Source: Pavlovales sp. CCMP2436 (Eukaryota > Haptophyta > Pavlovophyceae > Pavlovales). Taken from it: DNA of 10,503 nucleotides. Positions 1 through 7,033 of the stretch are shown here, piece after piece (positions within the stretch are counted from its first letter, which is position 1; each line of letters opens with the position of its first letter). The stretch is from assembly GCA_026770615.1 (NCBI GenBank), contig MU631383.1, forward strand, positions 241,640-252,142, read 5' to 3'. Made by a program: the position numbers and the translations under genes. The notes below the pieces were generated by a model. That model ran no database searches. It had not been told where the DNA came from and saw nothing but the letters and a program-made list of their open reading frames with translations.

Positions 1-40
<40 letters not shown>
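1..40. repeat. poly-G run at window start
   Basis: Forty consecutive G. It lies within or beyond the repeat-rich intron of the COQ8-like gene (poly-C on that strand). It may be a genuine homopolymer or an assembly artefact at a contig end. Confidence 0.9.
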
Positions 41-41
<1 letters not shown>

Positions 42-79
42 ACTCAGTCAGGTTGGTAGGGGTTGGGGTTAAAATTGAA

Positions 80-216
80 ATCCTATTCGGGCTGGGGCTG
101 GGACTTGGACAGGGGCTAGATTAGGGCTAAGGCTAGGGCTAGGGCTAGTGCTACTGTAGGGCGAGGGGAGGGCTATGGCCAGGGCTGGAGCCAGGGCCAG
201 GGATAGGGCTAGGGTC
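80..216. repeat. degenerate GGGCTA/AGGGCT minisatellite
   Basis: Short G-rich units such as AGGGCTA, GGGCTGG and AGGGCCAGGG recur over about 135 bp. On the minus strand this is CCCTAGCC-rich DNA just after the likely splice donor of the COQ8-like exon, so it is read as intron rather than coding. It resembles decayed telomere-type repeats, but the unit is too irregular to call telomeric. Confidence 0.7.
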
Positions 217-239
217 TTTGTCATAGTCTGCACCTGCAC

Positions 240-827
240 CTCTGCCGTCTGCTCTCCGCCAAATGCCGAAGTGACGCGGCGCCGAGCGAGCTCGCCAAAC
301 CCAGAGCTGAGCACAGACGCGCCGAGCATTCCGAAATGGTAGGCACGACTGAGCGAGGTGGAGGGCACCGCCTCCACGTGCAGCGTCCTAGGTGCCTCCT
401 CGTCCTCGCCGAGAATGTCCGCGGGCATTGCGCCCTGGTGGTGCGCAGCAGCCGGGGGCTGCGCAGCCGGGGTCTCGCGCCCACTCTCAGCGGCGGGTGC
501 GTGGTGCGTGCTCACGCTCGCTGCCGCGTCAACGCTCACGGCAGCAGCAGTGAAGGGCACTGGAGGCTTTACAACATCGCGCATCCCCTGGACCACGGAG
601 CTCGGGTTCGCGGCTGTGGGTCCCGCGCTCGGTGCGCTTAGCGCGGAGGCGGCATGCCTTCCGGCCGAGTGTGTTGCGGTGTGGGCGGCTGGGGCAGCGC
701 CTGGCAGAGGCGGGCCAACCGGCCGGCTCGCGAAGAGGACAGCCTTGCGCAGGTCGGGTAGCACCTCCTTCCCCAGCTGCTCCGCCACGAGTGAGAGCCC
801 GCGCAGCACGCGAGAGCGGGAGGCCAT
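240..827 (-). CDS. COQ8: COQ8/ADCK3-like atypical kinase (UbiB family), 5' exon only
   Basis: Seen: a minus-strand ATG at 827-825 in good context (gagATGG) opens 196 codons. Residues 1-30 form a basic amphipathic stretch (MASRSRVLRGLSLVAEQL...), suiting a mitochondrial presequence. Residues 35-150 are Ala/Pro-rich and probably disordered. Residues 154-184 contain VPSTSLSRAYHFGMLGASVL followed by GFGELARR. Family knowledge: this pattern (VP-x-S/T-R-I-x-R-L-x-x-F/Y-G-x-L-A then an alanine-rich helix) directly precedes the KxGQ helix in COQ8/ADCK3/ADCK4, matrix-side inner-membrane ATPases needed for the coenzyme Q synthesis complex. The KxGQ motif and the kinase-like core are absent because the exon ends first, at GAG|GTGCAG (240/239) or six bases later. 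Downstream in-frame sequence is low-complexity repeat. Later exons lie outside the window. The call rests on one motif, so a diverged UbiB paralogue is possible. Confidence 0.6.
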
Positions 828-1304
828 CTCCTACTCCGCGCAGCTTCGATTTTTATTTCGATTTAGTTACCATCGCGCTCGGAGAAACGGTCGATGCTCT
901 TGATTCGATCGAAAGTGCGGCTGTCTGCGAAGAACGAGGGCCGCCGACAATGTCGGCACTTGGATCTCGACATCAGATAATGTAATCAAAAAAAAGAATT
1001 TAAAATAAACTCAGCGCGCTAATCCTGCCGCCTGGTGTTTTTATTACCATCGACTTTTTGTCTGCACCCACCTGGGAGTATATCAACGGATATATTCCTG
1101 ATAGGGATAAGGGATTCAAGCTGGCGTCTGACTGATCTTGCCGGATATATATTTATATTTAATTTCCAACGCCAAGCCAGTTGCTTCCTGTGCAGCTCCT
1201 GTGACCTCTTTTAGCCCATCTGGGGGTTTATCACCGGACATATATTATGAATTTACGAAGTCATAATAAGTGTGCGCGTGGCGATATTTGGAGTCGGCCA
1301 TTAA
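828..1304. promoter_or_regulatory. AT-rich divergent intergenic spacer
   Basis: 477 bp between the minus-strand COQ8-like start and the plus-strand start at 1305, so it should hold both promoters. Three related blocks occur: GGATATAT at 1088-1095, GGATATAT at 1143-1150 and GGACATAT at 1236-1243. The second continues into an AT-rich, TATA-like stretch (to 1163), about 140 bp before the plus-strand ATG. An A/T-rich stretch at 985-1010 could serve the minus-strand gene. No ORF here looks coding. The promoter role is inferred from position and composition. Confidence 0.4.
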
Positions 1305-2680
1305 ATGGCTAAAAACGATCTCAACTCTTATTTGAACAACACCGTGCTCTCGCCTCTAAGAAAAGGCGAAACGTATGAAGAATCTTGGTGGGGCGATGGC
1401 AGCCAGCAGAGCTACACGCCTCCGACTGCTGTCCTCTCGCGCGCGCTTGCGGACCAAAGCATGAAAGTTCTCACGCACGCGGCCGACGCAGGCTTCGTCG
1501 TGTCTGCATCGAGGGCAAAGACGAGATGAAGCTGCTCCTGCAGCGCGTGTCGTGGAAGCTGCGCCTCGACGCCTGCTCGATCTCCGCTGCTTTCGCGCAC
1601 CCGCACGACGCGGATCCGTTCCTAAACGGCGTGTACGGGTGCGCAGTGCAGTCTCTCTAGTCATAAGCTCACCGCTCATGCACGCGATGCTGACATTTGT
1701 CTCGCACGCGCGTGATGCTGATCGCGCATCTGACTGCCCCTCCCCCCTCCCCCGCTCGACACTCTGCAGGCTTTACGCCGTGCGGTTCAAGCATGACGGC
1801 CCGCTGGCGCTGACTGTGAGCTCGCCGTCGAGCAGTGCCTGCATCCTCGGTCCCTTCCGAAAGATCGGCGAGAGGGCCCTGGTCTTGAACCATTTCTTGG
1901 CCCGGACCAACTTCCTCCGGGAGCTCTCCGGCCTCGCCGCGCTGCCGGAGAGCCAGTCTGCGCTCGTCGCCTACTGTGGCGGGCGAAACGACGCAGTCTT
2001 ACAGCGCGCACTGTCCATTGACGTCGTTCGCGCGTCCGAGGCCCAGTCGTGGCGCCACGCCCGCACCCTCAAACTCCTGCAGTGCCAGGGCGAGGAGGAC
2101 CCTGGGCGCATCGCCTGGGAGAAGGCCAACCCCTCGACTGCCCCCGCGGGGTCCGTCGCCATGCTGCGCTGCCCGCAGCGCCAGGGCAAGGAGGACCCTG
2201 GGCGCATTGCCTGGGAGAAGGCCAACCCCTCGACTGCCCCCGCGGGGTCCGTCGCCATGCTGCGCTGCCCGCAGCGCGCACCCGCCGGCAACAAGCGGCG
2301 CCTCGACTGGGAGAACCGTCAGTACGCTGGCCTGACGAAGTCCAAACACCATCAGGCGGTGGCCGGCCTCTCCAAGCGGCAGCGCATCGATAGTGACCAG
2401 GCCAAGCGCATCGTCGACGCGCGCCCCCGCTGCCCGTGCTGCGAGAAGACGATGGAGGAGGGCCGTCATTCGAATATGAAGGTGAGCGCTGTGTGCCTCG
2501 CTCACCGCCTGATGGACTCGCGCGTCAGACGTCCCTGCTCTCAACACCCCCCCCCGACGGCGCGCTGTACAGAGGCACATCATGAACCGCCACGCTGAGA
2601 AGCTGCGCCTCACCACCTCCACCAAGTTTTCGCTGCATCTCAACAAAGTGACACGCCGCTTCGAGATCCGGCGCAAGTAG
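1305..2680 (+). CDS. three-exon gene, unknown family, C-terminal C2H2-like zinc finger
   Basis: Exon 1 1305-1638, intron 1639-1769 (GTGCGC...CTCTGCAG, C-rich tract), exon 2 1770-2481, intron 2482-2572 (AAG|GTGAGC...TGTACAG), exon 3 2573-2680 ending TAG. Both junctions keep the frame (GG|G Gly; AAG|AGG). The product is about 383 residues. Splicing joins CPCC (exon 2, about residue 331) to MKRHIMNRH across intron 2, giving C-x2-C-x14-H-x4-H, close to a C2H2 finger with the usual xxMKRHxxxxH helix. The tail is basic (HLNKVTRRFEIRRK). Residues about 217-280 are two nearly identical 32-residue copies (DPGRIAWEKANPSTAPAG...). Exon 1 needs a frame change near 1493-1500: the frame from ATG 1305 reads ...HAADAGFV, then the coherent sequence continues as VCIEGKDEMKLLLQRVSWKL in another frame, with two bases too many or one too few. 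The rest of the protein matches no family I recognise. DNA or RNA binding is inferred from finger and tail only. Confidence 0.6.
2085..2276 (+). repeat. in-frame 96-bp tandem duplication in exon 2
   Basis: Copies at 2085-2180 and 2181-2276 differ at only two visible positions: GAG/AAG (Glu/Lys) and ATC/ATT (silent). Each encodes 32 residues, so the frame is kept. Near-identity points to a recent duplication. Confidence 0.95.
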
Positions 2681-2974
2681 ACGCCGAGCGCCGCCGCATG
2701 CAGGTCCTGACCGGCCACGCACACTCCCAAACCGCGAAAACTTAACGCGACCGACTCGTTCGACTACGCGAGTTCCTCAATCTTGATCAGACCCCGCGCC
2801 AACTCGGACGAGTGCTGACCGCAATCCCGTCATCGATACATCAGTGCTGCGCTGTCGGCTGAGTCCGTCCGCTGCCAAGTGCCAAGTGCCAATATCTCGC
2901 GCGCTTATAGGATCGCGAATTTTGATTCCAAATAATAAACTTCTCTTAGTTGTTCACATACAGACAGGAGCTTA
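2681..2974. other. spacer downstream of the zinc-finger gene
   Basis: No convincing gene. It holds a short direct repeat (GCCAAGT GCCAAGT GCCAATA, 2874-2895) and AATAAA at 2934-2939. That could be a polyadenylation signal for the upstream gene, though about 250 bp beyond its stop. One GATACATC at 2836 matches the motif that clusters near 4000. Confidence 0.4.
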
Positions 2975-3360
2975 TTATTTCGATGCCATCATCAAAATAT
3001 TTAATAATAATATAATGATGGCACTAAAAGCACTCACACAGCAGCTTGCGAGAATGTCGTTACTTCTCGAGACAGTGTTCGAATATATCCGCGCCGCCTC
3101 CGTCTCCGTGAAGTATCGCTTCGCTGCGGGCAGTGGCAGCGCGTAGCCGGCAAACTTTGCGTCGAGGCGAGAGCCCAACGGACGCGCTTTGGCATAGTCT
3201 GCAGGGGGGTAGGAGGGGGAAGGAGAGGGGAGGTCAGAGTTAGGTTGGGAGTTGGGTTTTACCTGAACCAGGAGGCGAGCCTTGTTATAGTCTCGGGTGT
3301 GGTGGGGCAGCGTGGGTGAGAGAGAGACAGTGGGGTAGAAGCTCTCAGGAACAAACTAAT
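2975..3360 (-). pseudogene. possible spliced exons of an unrecognised minus-strand gene
   Basis: On the minus strand an open stretch from about 3360 reads PESFYPTVSLSPTLPHHTRD then YNKARLLVQ and meets a consensus donor, CAG|GTAAAA (3263/3262). After 64 bp with a long C/T tract comes an excellent acceptor, CCCCCCTGCAG|ACTATG (3199/3198). The downstream exon-like stretch can read DYAKARPLGSRLDAKFAGY and on to RYFTETEAARIYSNT, ending at a stop near 2975, or in another frame (TMPKRVRWALAST...). Direct joining of the first open frame selects the second reading, so the model is not settled. No family is recognised. The splice signals are the main support. Confidence 0.25.
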
Positions 3361-3541
3361 TAACCGTATTCGACTAACGTAGTGCACTAATCCTCAGGCG
3401 TCACCCCGGCATCATCGCTGCCAGCGTCGCTGCCTGCGTCTCTCAGAACGCAGCGGAACGTTCTCTGTCATTGATCGCCGCAACGCCTGCACTTGCTCAG
3501 CCCGGCTGCCTTTTCATACCTCTCACTCGCACTTGCCACAG

Positions 3542-3829
3542 ATGCTGCCGGCGCACGTCACCGTGATCGCCGAGTCGCAGCTGAGCGTCGCGCAGCCGCC
3601 GGCTTCGTCTCCTATGAATGCGCTGGATCAGTGGTCACTCGCAGCCATCTCGGGCGCCGGGGTCTCGGCTACGCCGCGCTCGCTGTAGCAGTCTCGACAC
3701 AGTCTCCTCGGCGGCCTAGCTGTCTCAGCCGCCCTCGTTGTCTGTAGTTGCAGCTGCGTGCCCAAGCCTGTCCCGAGCGCGCCGCAGATGGCCCGTCCGG
3801 CAATGTCCGTCACTTTGCGTATGTTATGA
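3542..3829 (+). CDS. small ORF interrupted by in-frame TAG
   Basis: ATG at 3542 opens 48 codons to TAG at 3686-3688 (MLPAHVTVIAESQLSVAQPP...). The same frame then stays open for 46 more codons to TGA at 3827-3829. The second part includes a hydrophobic segment (SLLGGLAVSAALVVCSCSC) that could be a membrane span. The frame is also open upstream to 3383 without an ATG. CTTGCCACAG just before the ATG could be a 3' splice site. AATAAA at 3852-3857 lies about 25 bp past the second stop, a good polyadenylation position. It could be a short real gene, one with an unrecognised intron around the TAG, or a decayed copy. Family not recognised. Confidence 0.25.
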
Positions 3830-3896
3830 CTGATTAGCTTATAATTAGAGTAATAAAAGAAAAGATAATATCATCGTGATGTTTTGTGTTTCGGTG

Positions 3897-4134
3897 TGTA
3901 TCGGATTGATGTATCTTTCAGGGTGATGTACCTAGATGTATCGCTGTATCGGAGGGCAATACATTAGCTGTATCGCGCGATACAGCTGATGTATCGTGTA
4001 TCGGAAAACCAATACAGCCCCCGCGCTATTGCCCCTGTATCGTGACTCGCGATACTCGATACATCAATTATATCTGATGTTTCGGTGATGTATCAGATGC
4101 ACGATACTTTCCGATACATCAGCTTTGATGTATC
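3897..4134. repeat. cluster of TGTATC / GATACA motifs
   Basis: About ten TGTATC (starts 3897, 3910, 3937, 3945, 3969, 3990, 3997, 4036, 4089, 4129) and three GATACA (3979, 4058, 4113) occur in 238 bp, usually within (GA)TGTATCG. Spacing is irregular and both orientations occur, so this is not a simple tandem array. It includes the palindrome at 3966-3987 and a hairpin GATACATCA-gctt-TGATGTATC at 4113-4134. Protein-binding sites, a replication-associated element or a transposon end are possible; none is shown. Confidence 0.85.
3966..3987. repeat. perfect 22-bp palindrome
   Basis: Two 11-bp arms (AGCTGTATCGC and its complement) meet without a loop, centred on CGCG. The arms carry the surrounding TGTATCG motif, so two motif copies face each other. 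Confidence 0.95.
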
Positions 4135-4300
4135 ACTACCCCTCTGCCTCAGTGATGAGGACAGTATCCGTGTGCTCTGCAAATATCGCTTGATCCGAGT
4201 GTTTCTTAACGCGACCATACGGCAAAATCCGGTTCTTTAAGAATGTAATACTTATGAATTATATGAACTGAAGGAATATATGCGTAATCTCCATGGATGA
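4135..4300. other. AT-rich spacer without a gene
   Basis: No coding stretch seen. CTTAACGCGACC at 4205-4216 also occurs at 2744-2755 in the spacer after the zinc-finger gene, a small hint of dispersed repeat material. Confidence 0.4.
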
Positions 4301-4364
4301 TAGGAAGGGTTAAGGGCACATCCGTATCCGCTTTACATATACTTCCGGATCCGTGTCGATGAGG

Positions 4365-4490
4365 GGCCAGAAGCGGATCCGTTGGGTTAGAAGCAGATCC
4401 GTACGGGGTAGATGCAGATTTGCGCGCGCTCTTGAGTGAAAAGCGGATCCGACCGGCGCTCCTGAGCGAAAAGCAGATCTACGAGGGCTG
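4365..4490. repeat. degenerate tandem repeat, AAGCGGATCCG core
   Basis: Five units begin near 4370, 4391, 4412, 4440 and 4470: AGAAGCGGATCCG, AGAAGCAGATCCG, AGATGCAGATTTG, AAAAGCGGATCCG, AAAAGCAGATCTA. The first two are about 21 bp; later ones are about 30 bp and share CGCTCYTGAGYGA. Upstream, ATCCGTATCCGCTT (4320-4333) is an inverted partial copy and CGGATCCGTG (4347-4356) another core. Confidence 0.8.
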
Positions 4491-4996
4491 AAATGCGCTG
4501 CATACGCTGTCCGAATGAGTCCATACCTCGCGGAGCTGTCCGATATTGAGGCCCAGTTTTTTAATTGCTAATCTGGCTATCTGGCTGACTGGCAGTGAGG
4601 CTTCGTTTCTGAAGTCCCCTCGTCTGTTATTTATTAATTACTCAAGGTATTATTTTCTAGCCTTACGTCCACCCCCAGGTAAGGCCTAGCCCCACGTATG
4701 TTATAATGAAGGACCAGAGACAGGGACAGTGCGAGGGCTAAGGCATGTGCAAGAAAGGCAAGGCTTGGGCAAGGGTTTAGGGACTAAGTACTCTTCCCGG
4801 CAAGACCGCCGGCCCCTAAAAATCCACTCTTCAAAATACAAGAAAACTGCAAAACATTGAGGCTAATTTTTTCTTCGTTTTTAAAGTACCTCGCTATTTG
4901 AAGCCTATTTCTTCACTTTCTCCCAACAGCATTGAGGCCCAGTTTCTTAACGCCAAGTTTTCTTAATGCCCATCTATGACTGTATTTGCTTATTCA
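4491..4996. other. AT-rich intergenic DNA with repeat fragments
   Basis: No gene seen. GAGGCCCAGTTTTTTAA (4548-4564) and GAGGCCCAGTTTCTTAA (4934-4950) match, in reverse complement, the subterminal TTAAGAAACTGAGCC motif of the inverted-repeat elements at 5219-5699 and 8691-8854. They are probably fragments of related elements. A purine-rich patch with AAGGC/GGGCAAGG words lies at 4725-4785. Confidence 0.5.
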
Positions 4997-5218
4997 AGTA
5001 CCTCACTGCAGCCACCCGTACCATTAACATTACTCTATGCTTGACTCAATTTCCAGTTTCTAATCTCAAGTCAGGGAATGATCTAAAACGAACTTAGTTA
5101 TTAGTATCTTCATGCCCTAGCGCAGCGTAAAAGTGTTGTAACCATTATAGGTCGCGAAGACTTTTTCTACGGTCAATGCAGCATCCACACTCCTGCGCGG
5201 CTTTGATGTATGATAATA
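4997..5218 (-). repeat. diverged copy A of the TLDc 3'-end repeat, left part
   Basis: Begins AGTACCTCACTGCAGCCACC and matches 10039 onward over about 200 bp with many substitutions (shared blocks: GCTTGACTCAATTTC, TTTCTAATCTCAAGTCAG, TTTTTCTACGGTCA, GCATCCACA). On the minus strand, GTGTGGATGCTGCAT then TGA (5173-5190) parallels the VWML-stop terminus of the TLDc exon at 10338-10476. It is thus likely a decayed piece of that gene's end plus downstream DNA. The copy is cut at 5218 by the element that follows and resumes at 5700. Confidence 0.75.
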
Positions 5219-5699
5219 CAAGGGGTCGCGGGCAATAAGAAACCGTAAGGTTAAGAAACTGACACTGTTGCCGAAGAAACCGAACCTGCTCGAAAGCCAG
5301 TTTCTTAAGTGGCTAAGAAATTAGGGGGGGAGGGGGCAGCTGGGGGGGGGTCTCCCTCCGAGCCCCGAGCCGATAAAAAAACGACTTTCCGGGAGCTCCT
5401 TCATACAGTTATCTCCATGAAAAAGCATAGGACTTAGATCTCGGCAGGGATGTCCACTTCAACAGTACAGTACTAGGGTTCGCATCATAACATAACTATC
5501 AGTCAAATAACTACTGAGCTATGGGCGTAACTATTAGTTGTGTTGTTTGCGCCAAAAAAAGTGTAACTGTTTTTTATATTAGGGTTCCGCCGAAGGCGGC
5601 TTTAAGAAACTGAGCCTGCTGCTGCGTCAACCTTGAGAAACAGCTAAGAATCTGGGCCTTAACTTCAAACTCGCCCTTCTTATTGCCCGCAACCCCCTG
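5219..5699. mobile_element. 481-bp non-autonomous inverted-repeat element, TA insertion
   Basis: The ends form a 23-bp terminal inverted repeat: left CAAGGGGTCGCGGGCAATAA + GAA (5219-5241), right complement CAGGGGGTTGCGGGCAATAA + GAA (5677-5699), two mismatches. TA flanks both sides (5217-5218, 5700-5701). Comparison with the related copy at 10039-10272 supports this: there GTGATACCCACGCG runs straight through a single TA. No transposase ORF is inside, only AT-rich DNA with G-runs and copies of TTAAGAAACTGAGCC. Such features fit a MITE mobilised by a Tc1/mariner-like transposase elsewhere (inference). The element at 8691-8854 is a shorter relative. Confidence 0.85.
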
Positions 5700-5870
5700 T
5701 ACCCACGCGCGCTCTGCTCGATTCTTAATTTACAACATTTTTTAATCATATTCATAGTTCTTTTAACGCCCCCCCGAGCCCGAAGGCGTACGGACAAGAA
5801 CTGTTGCGAACGACAACTTCAATCAACAGGTAGTGTTCACTCACAGTCACTGGTGACTGGACACTGACTC
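5700..5870 (-). repeat. copy A of the TLDc 3'-end repeat, right part
   Basis: After the element, TACCCACGCGCGCTCTGCTC (5700-5719) resumes the match to 10246 onward, and GCGAACGACAACTT (5808-5821) matches ACGAACGACAAGTT near 10288. About 60 bp in between has no counterpart there. AACAGGTAGTGTTCACTCAC (5825-5844) resembles AACAGGTGTTGTTCAGTCAC at 6080-6099. Confidence 0.55.
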
Positions 5871-6044
5871 GTGGCCGTATATATCCAGGGAAGAGGAGGA
5901 TCATTAAGTCGAACCCTGTCCCGCCGGGAGAGATCCTGTGGGGGTTCATGCCTGGGAAAGGATTTTGTCACCCTCATTATAGATGCTCTGACTGGGCGAG
6001 CTGGGCAGCGCGCACGTCATTCTAATAGACAGAGGCTAACTCTC

Positions 6045-6136
6045 TATATATATATATATATTAGCGGCTCAGCATGGTTCAACAGGTGTTGTTCAGTCAC
6101 TGGCTTGGTCGACGTCATTCTATTACCTAACGTCTA
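6045..6136. repeat. (TA)n plus dispersed repeat, copy 1
   Basis: A (TA)8 run (6045-6061) followed by GCGGCTCAGCATGGT (6064-6078) and, 48 bp later, CCTAACGTCTA (6126-6136). A second, shorter copy with the same order lies at 6619-6659. The two bracket the tandem-repeat ORF. Confidence 0.8.
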
Positions 6137-6214
6137 TATTAATGTAGGGGGGTTCGGGCTGGCGGTACGTTTCAAGTTCAAGTCAGGCTGATCTTAGCGC
6201 TCCGACGCAGGCTC

Positions 6215-6646
6215 CTACGCGCTACGCCGAAGTGTGGAGCTGGTAGAAGTGGTGGATGATAAGGAAGCCGAAAACAAAGCGCTGGAGTCGCTGCGCAACG
6301 CAGGGCCGCCCGACAGTGCGCGAGCAAGCGAGTCCATTGGTGATCCCAGCGGTGATGTATCGCTGGGAAGCGATGGGGTTTTGAACGTCGAGAACTCGTT
6401 TGCGCGTGCAGGGCGCGGGCCGCAGAGCGGGGGCACGGTGGAAGGACTGGTTGAAGAGGGAGCCCAAGGAGCCGAGACGTCGAGCGCGAGCGAGTCCACT
6501 TGATGGCGGGTTTGGGTTTTGAATGCCGTGAACTTGTTCGCGCGTGCAGGGCGCGGGCCGCCGCGCGGGGGCGCGGTGGAAGGACTAGTTGAAGAAGGAG
6601 CAGAAGGAGCCAAATTCATATATATATAGCGGCTCAGCATGGTCAT
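6215..6646 (-). CDS. uncertain Ser/Pro-rich ORF spanning a tandem repeat
   Basis: A minus-strand ATG at 6646 opens 143 codons to TAG at 6217-6215. The product is Ser/Pro/Thr-rich with two similar blocks (STSPSTAPPRGGPRPARAN and STSPSTVPPLCGPRPARAN). The opposite strand also carries an open frame over the first block (VELVEVVDDKEAENKALESL...), but it has no ATG and stops at TGA 6501-6503 between the blocks. Differences between the blocks do not clearly favour either strand: about half change the residue in both readings. The N-terminus lies in the flanking dispersed repeat. It may be non-coding repeat DNA that happens to be open. No family recognised. Confidence 0.2.
   Translation of the reverse strand: MTMLSRYIYMNLAPSAPSSTSPSTAPPRGGPRPARANKFTAFKTQTRHQVDSLALDVSAPWAPSSTSPSTVPPLCGPRPARANEFSTFKTPSLPSDTSPLGSPMDSLARALSGGPALRSDSSALFSASLSSTTSTSSTLRRSA
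6321..6613. repeat. two diverged tandem copies (~130-160 bp)
   Basis: Copy 1 is about 6321-6478, copy 2 about 6481-6613. Both have CGAGCxxGCGAGTCCA, then GGGTTTTGAA, CGTGCAGGGCGCGGGCCG, GTGGAAGGACT and GGAGCC in the same order. Copy 2 lacks about 25 bp near its start. Confidence 0.85.
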
Positions 6647-6659
6647 TGCCTAACGTCTA
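6619..6659. repeat. (TA)n plus dispersed repeat, copy 2 (internally deleted)
   Basis: (TA)5, GCGGCTCAGCATGGT (6629-6643) and CCTAACGTCTA (6649-6659), as in copy 1 but with about 42 bp missing between the two blocks. The inverted-repeat-bounded region starts four bases later. Confidence 0.8.
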
Positions 6660-7025
6660 AACCCCTATTATTGGCCGGGGCCCTATTATTGGCCACGTGC
6701 GCACATTTGTGCGCTACAAGTCAACGGTTGGGAATTTTGCGACGAAACTTGGAGCGCTGGATAGCCCACGCCAAGGCTCGCCCGGCAAGCTAGCGCACGT
6801 ACCTCGGTTAGACCTGTTCGCCTGCCGTGCGAGTACACTGCGTGTTGCGCCGAAACTGAAATTTCAGCCGTGATTTCGACTCAAATAACTCTGGCGCACG
6901 AACGGGAGCGGCCTCTGAGCTCGGTGATAGACTGCAGTGTTCCCTGTGAGCTAGCGGTCACGCCAATGCCAGTGCTGACGCAATATCTTAAGAACTCGCG
7001 GAGCCATTTATTGTGTGTAAATATG

Positions 7026-7033
7026 TATAAAAA
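7026..7033 (+). promoter_or_regulatory. TATA box, TATAAAAA
   Basis: A consensus TATAAAAA followed by GC-rich DNA. It lies 176 bp before the ATG at 7202, the only plausible nearby coding start on this strand, so it could drive that ORF with a leader of about 145 bases. Confidence 0.4.

Noticed and set aside
1..216. Telomere end (poly-G plus TTAGGG-like words)
   Set aside because: TTAGGG appears once and most units are GGGCTA variants of irregular length; there is no regular array, and the position fits an intron of the COQ8-like gene.
1999..2730. Long minus-strand ORF opposite the zinc-finger gene
   Set aside because: It crosses both introns of the better-supported gene and is a shadow of its GC-rich codons; the splice junctions and zinc finger favour the plus strand.
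2844..3146. Plus-strand 100-codon ORF
   Set aside because: It starts without an ATG in a good context, runs through AT-rich spacer DNA and overlaps the minus-strand stretch with better splice signals.
3897..4134. CRISPR array
   Set aside because: The repeated words are only 6-9 bp, occur in both orientations and have no regular spacing.
5896..5907. GGAGGATCATTA, like the 3' end of small-subunit rRNA
   Set aside because: Only about 12 bases match and the preceding sequence has none of the conserved rRNA 3' region.
5898..5925. Possible tRNA T-arm (GGTTCGA on the minus strand)
   Set aside because: No matching acceptor stem, D arm or anticodon arm at the needed distances; the same holds near 7733.
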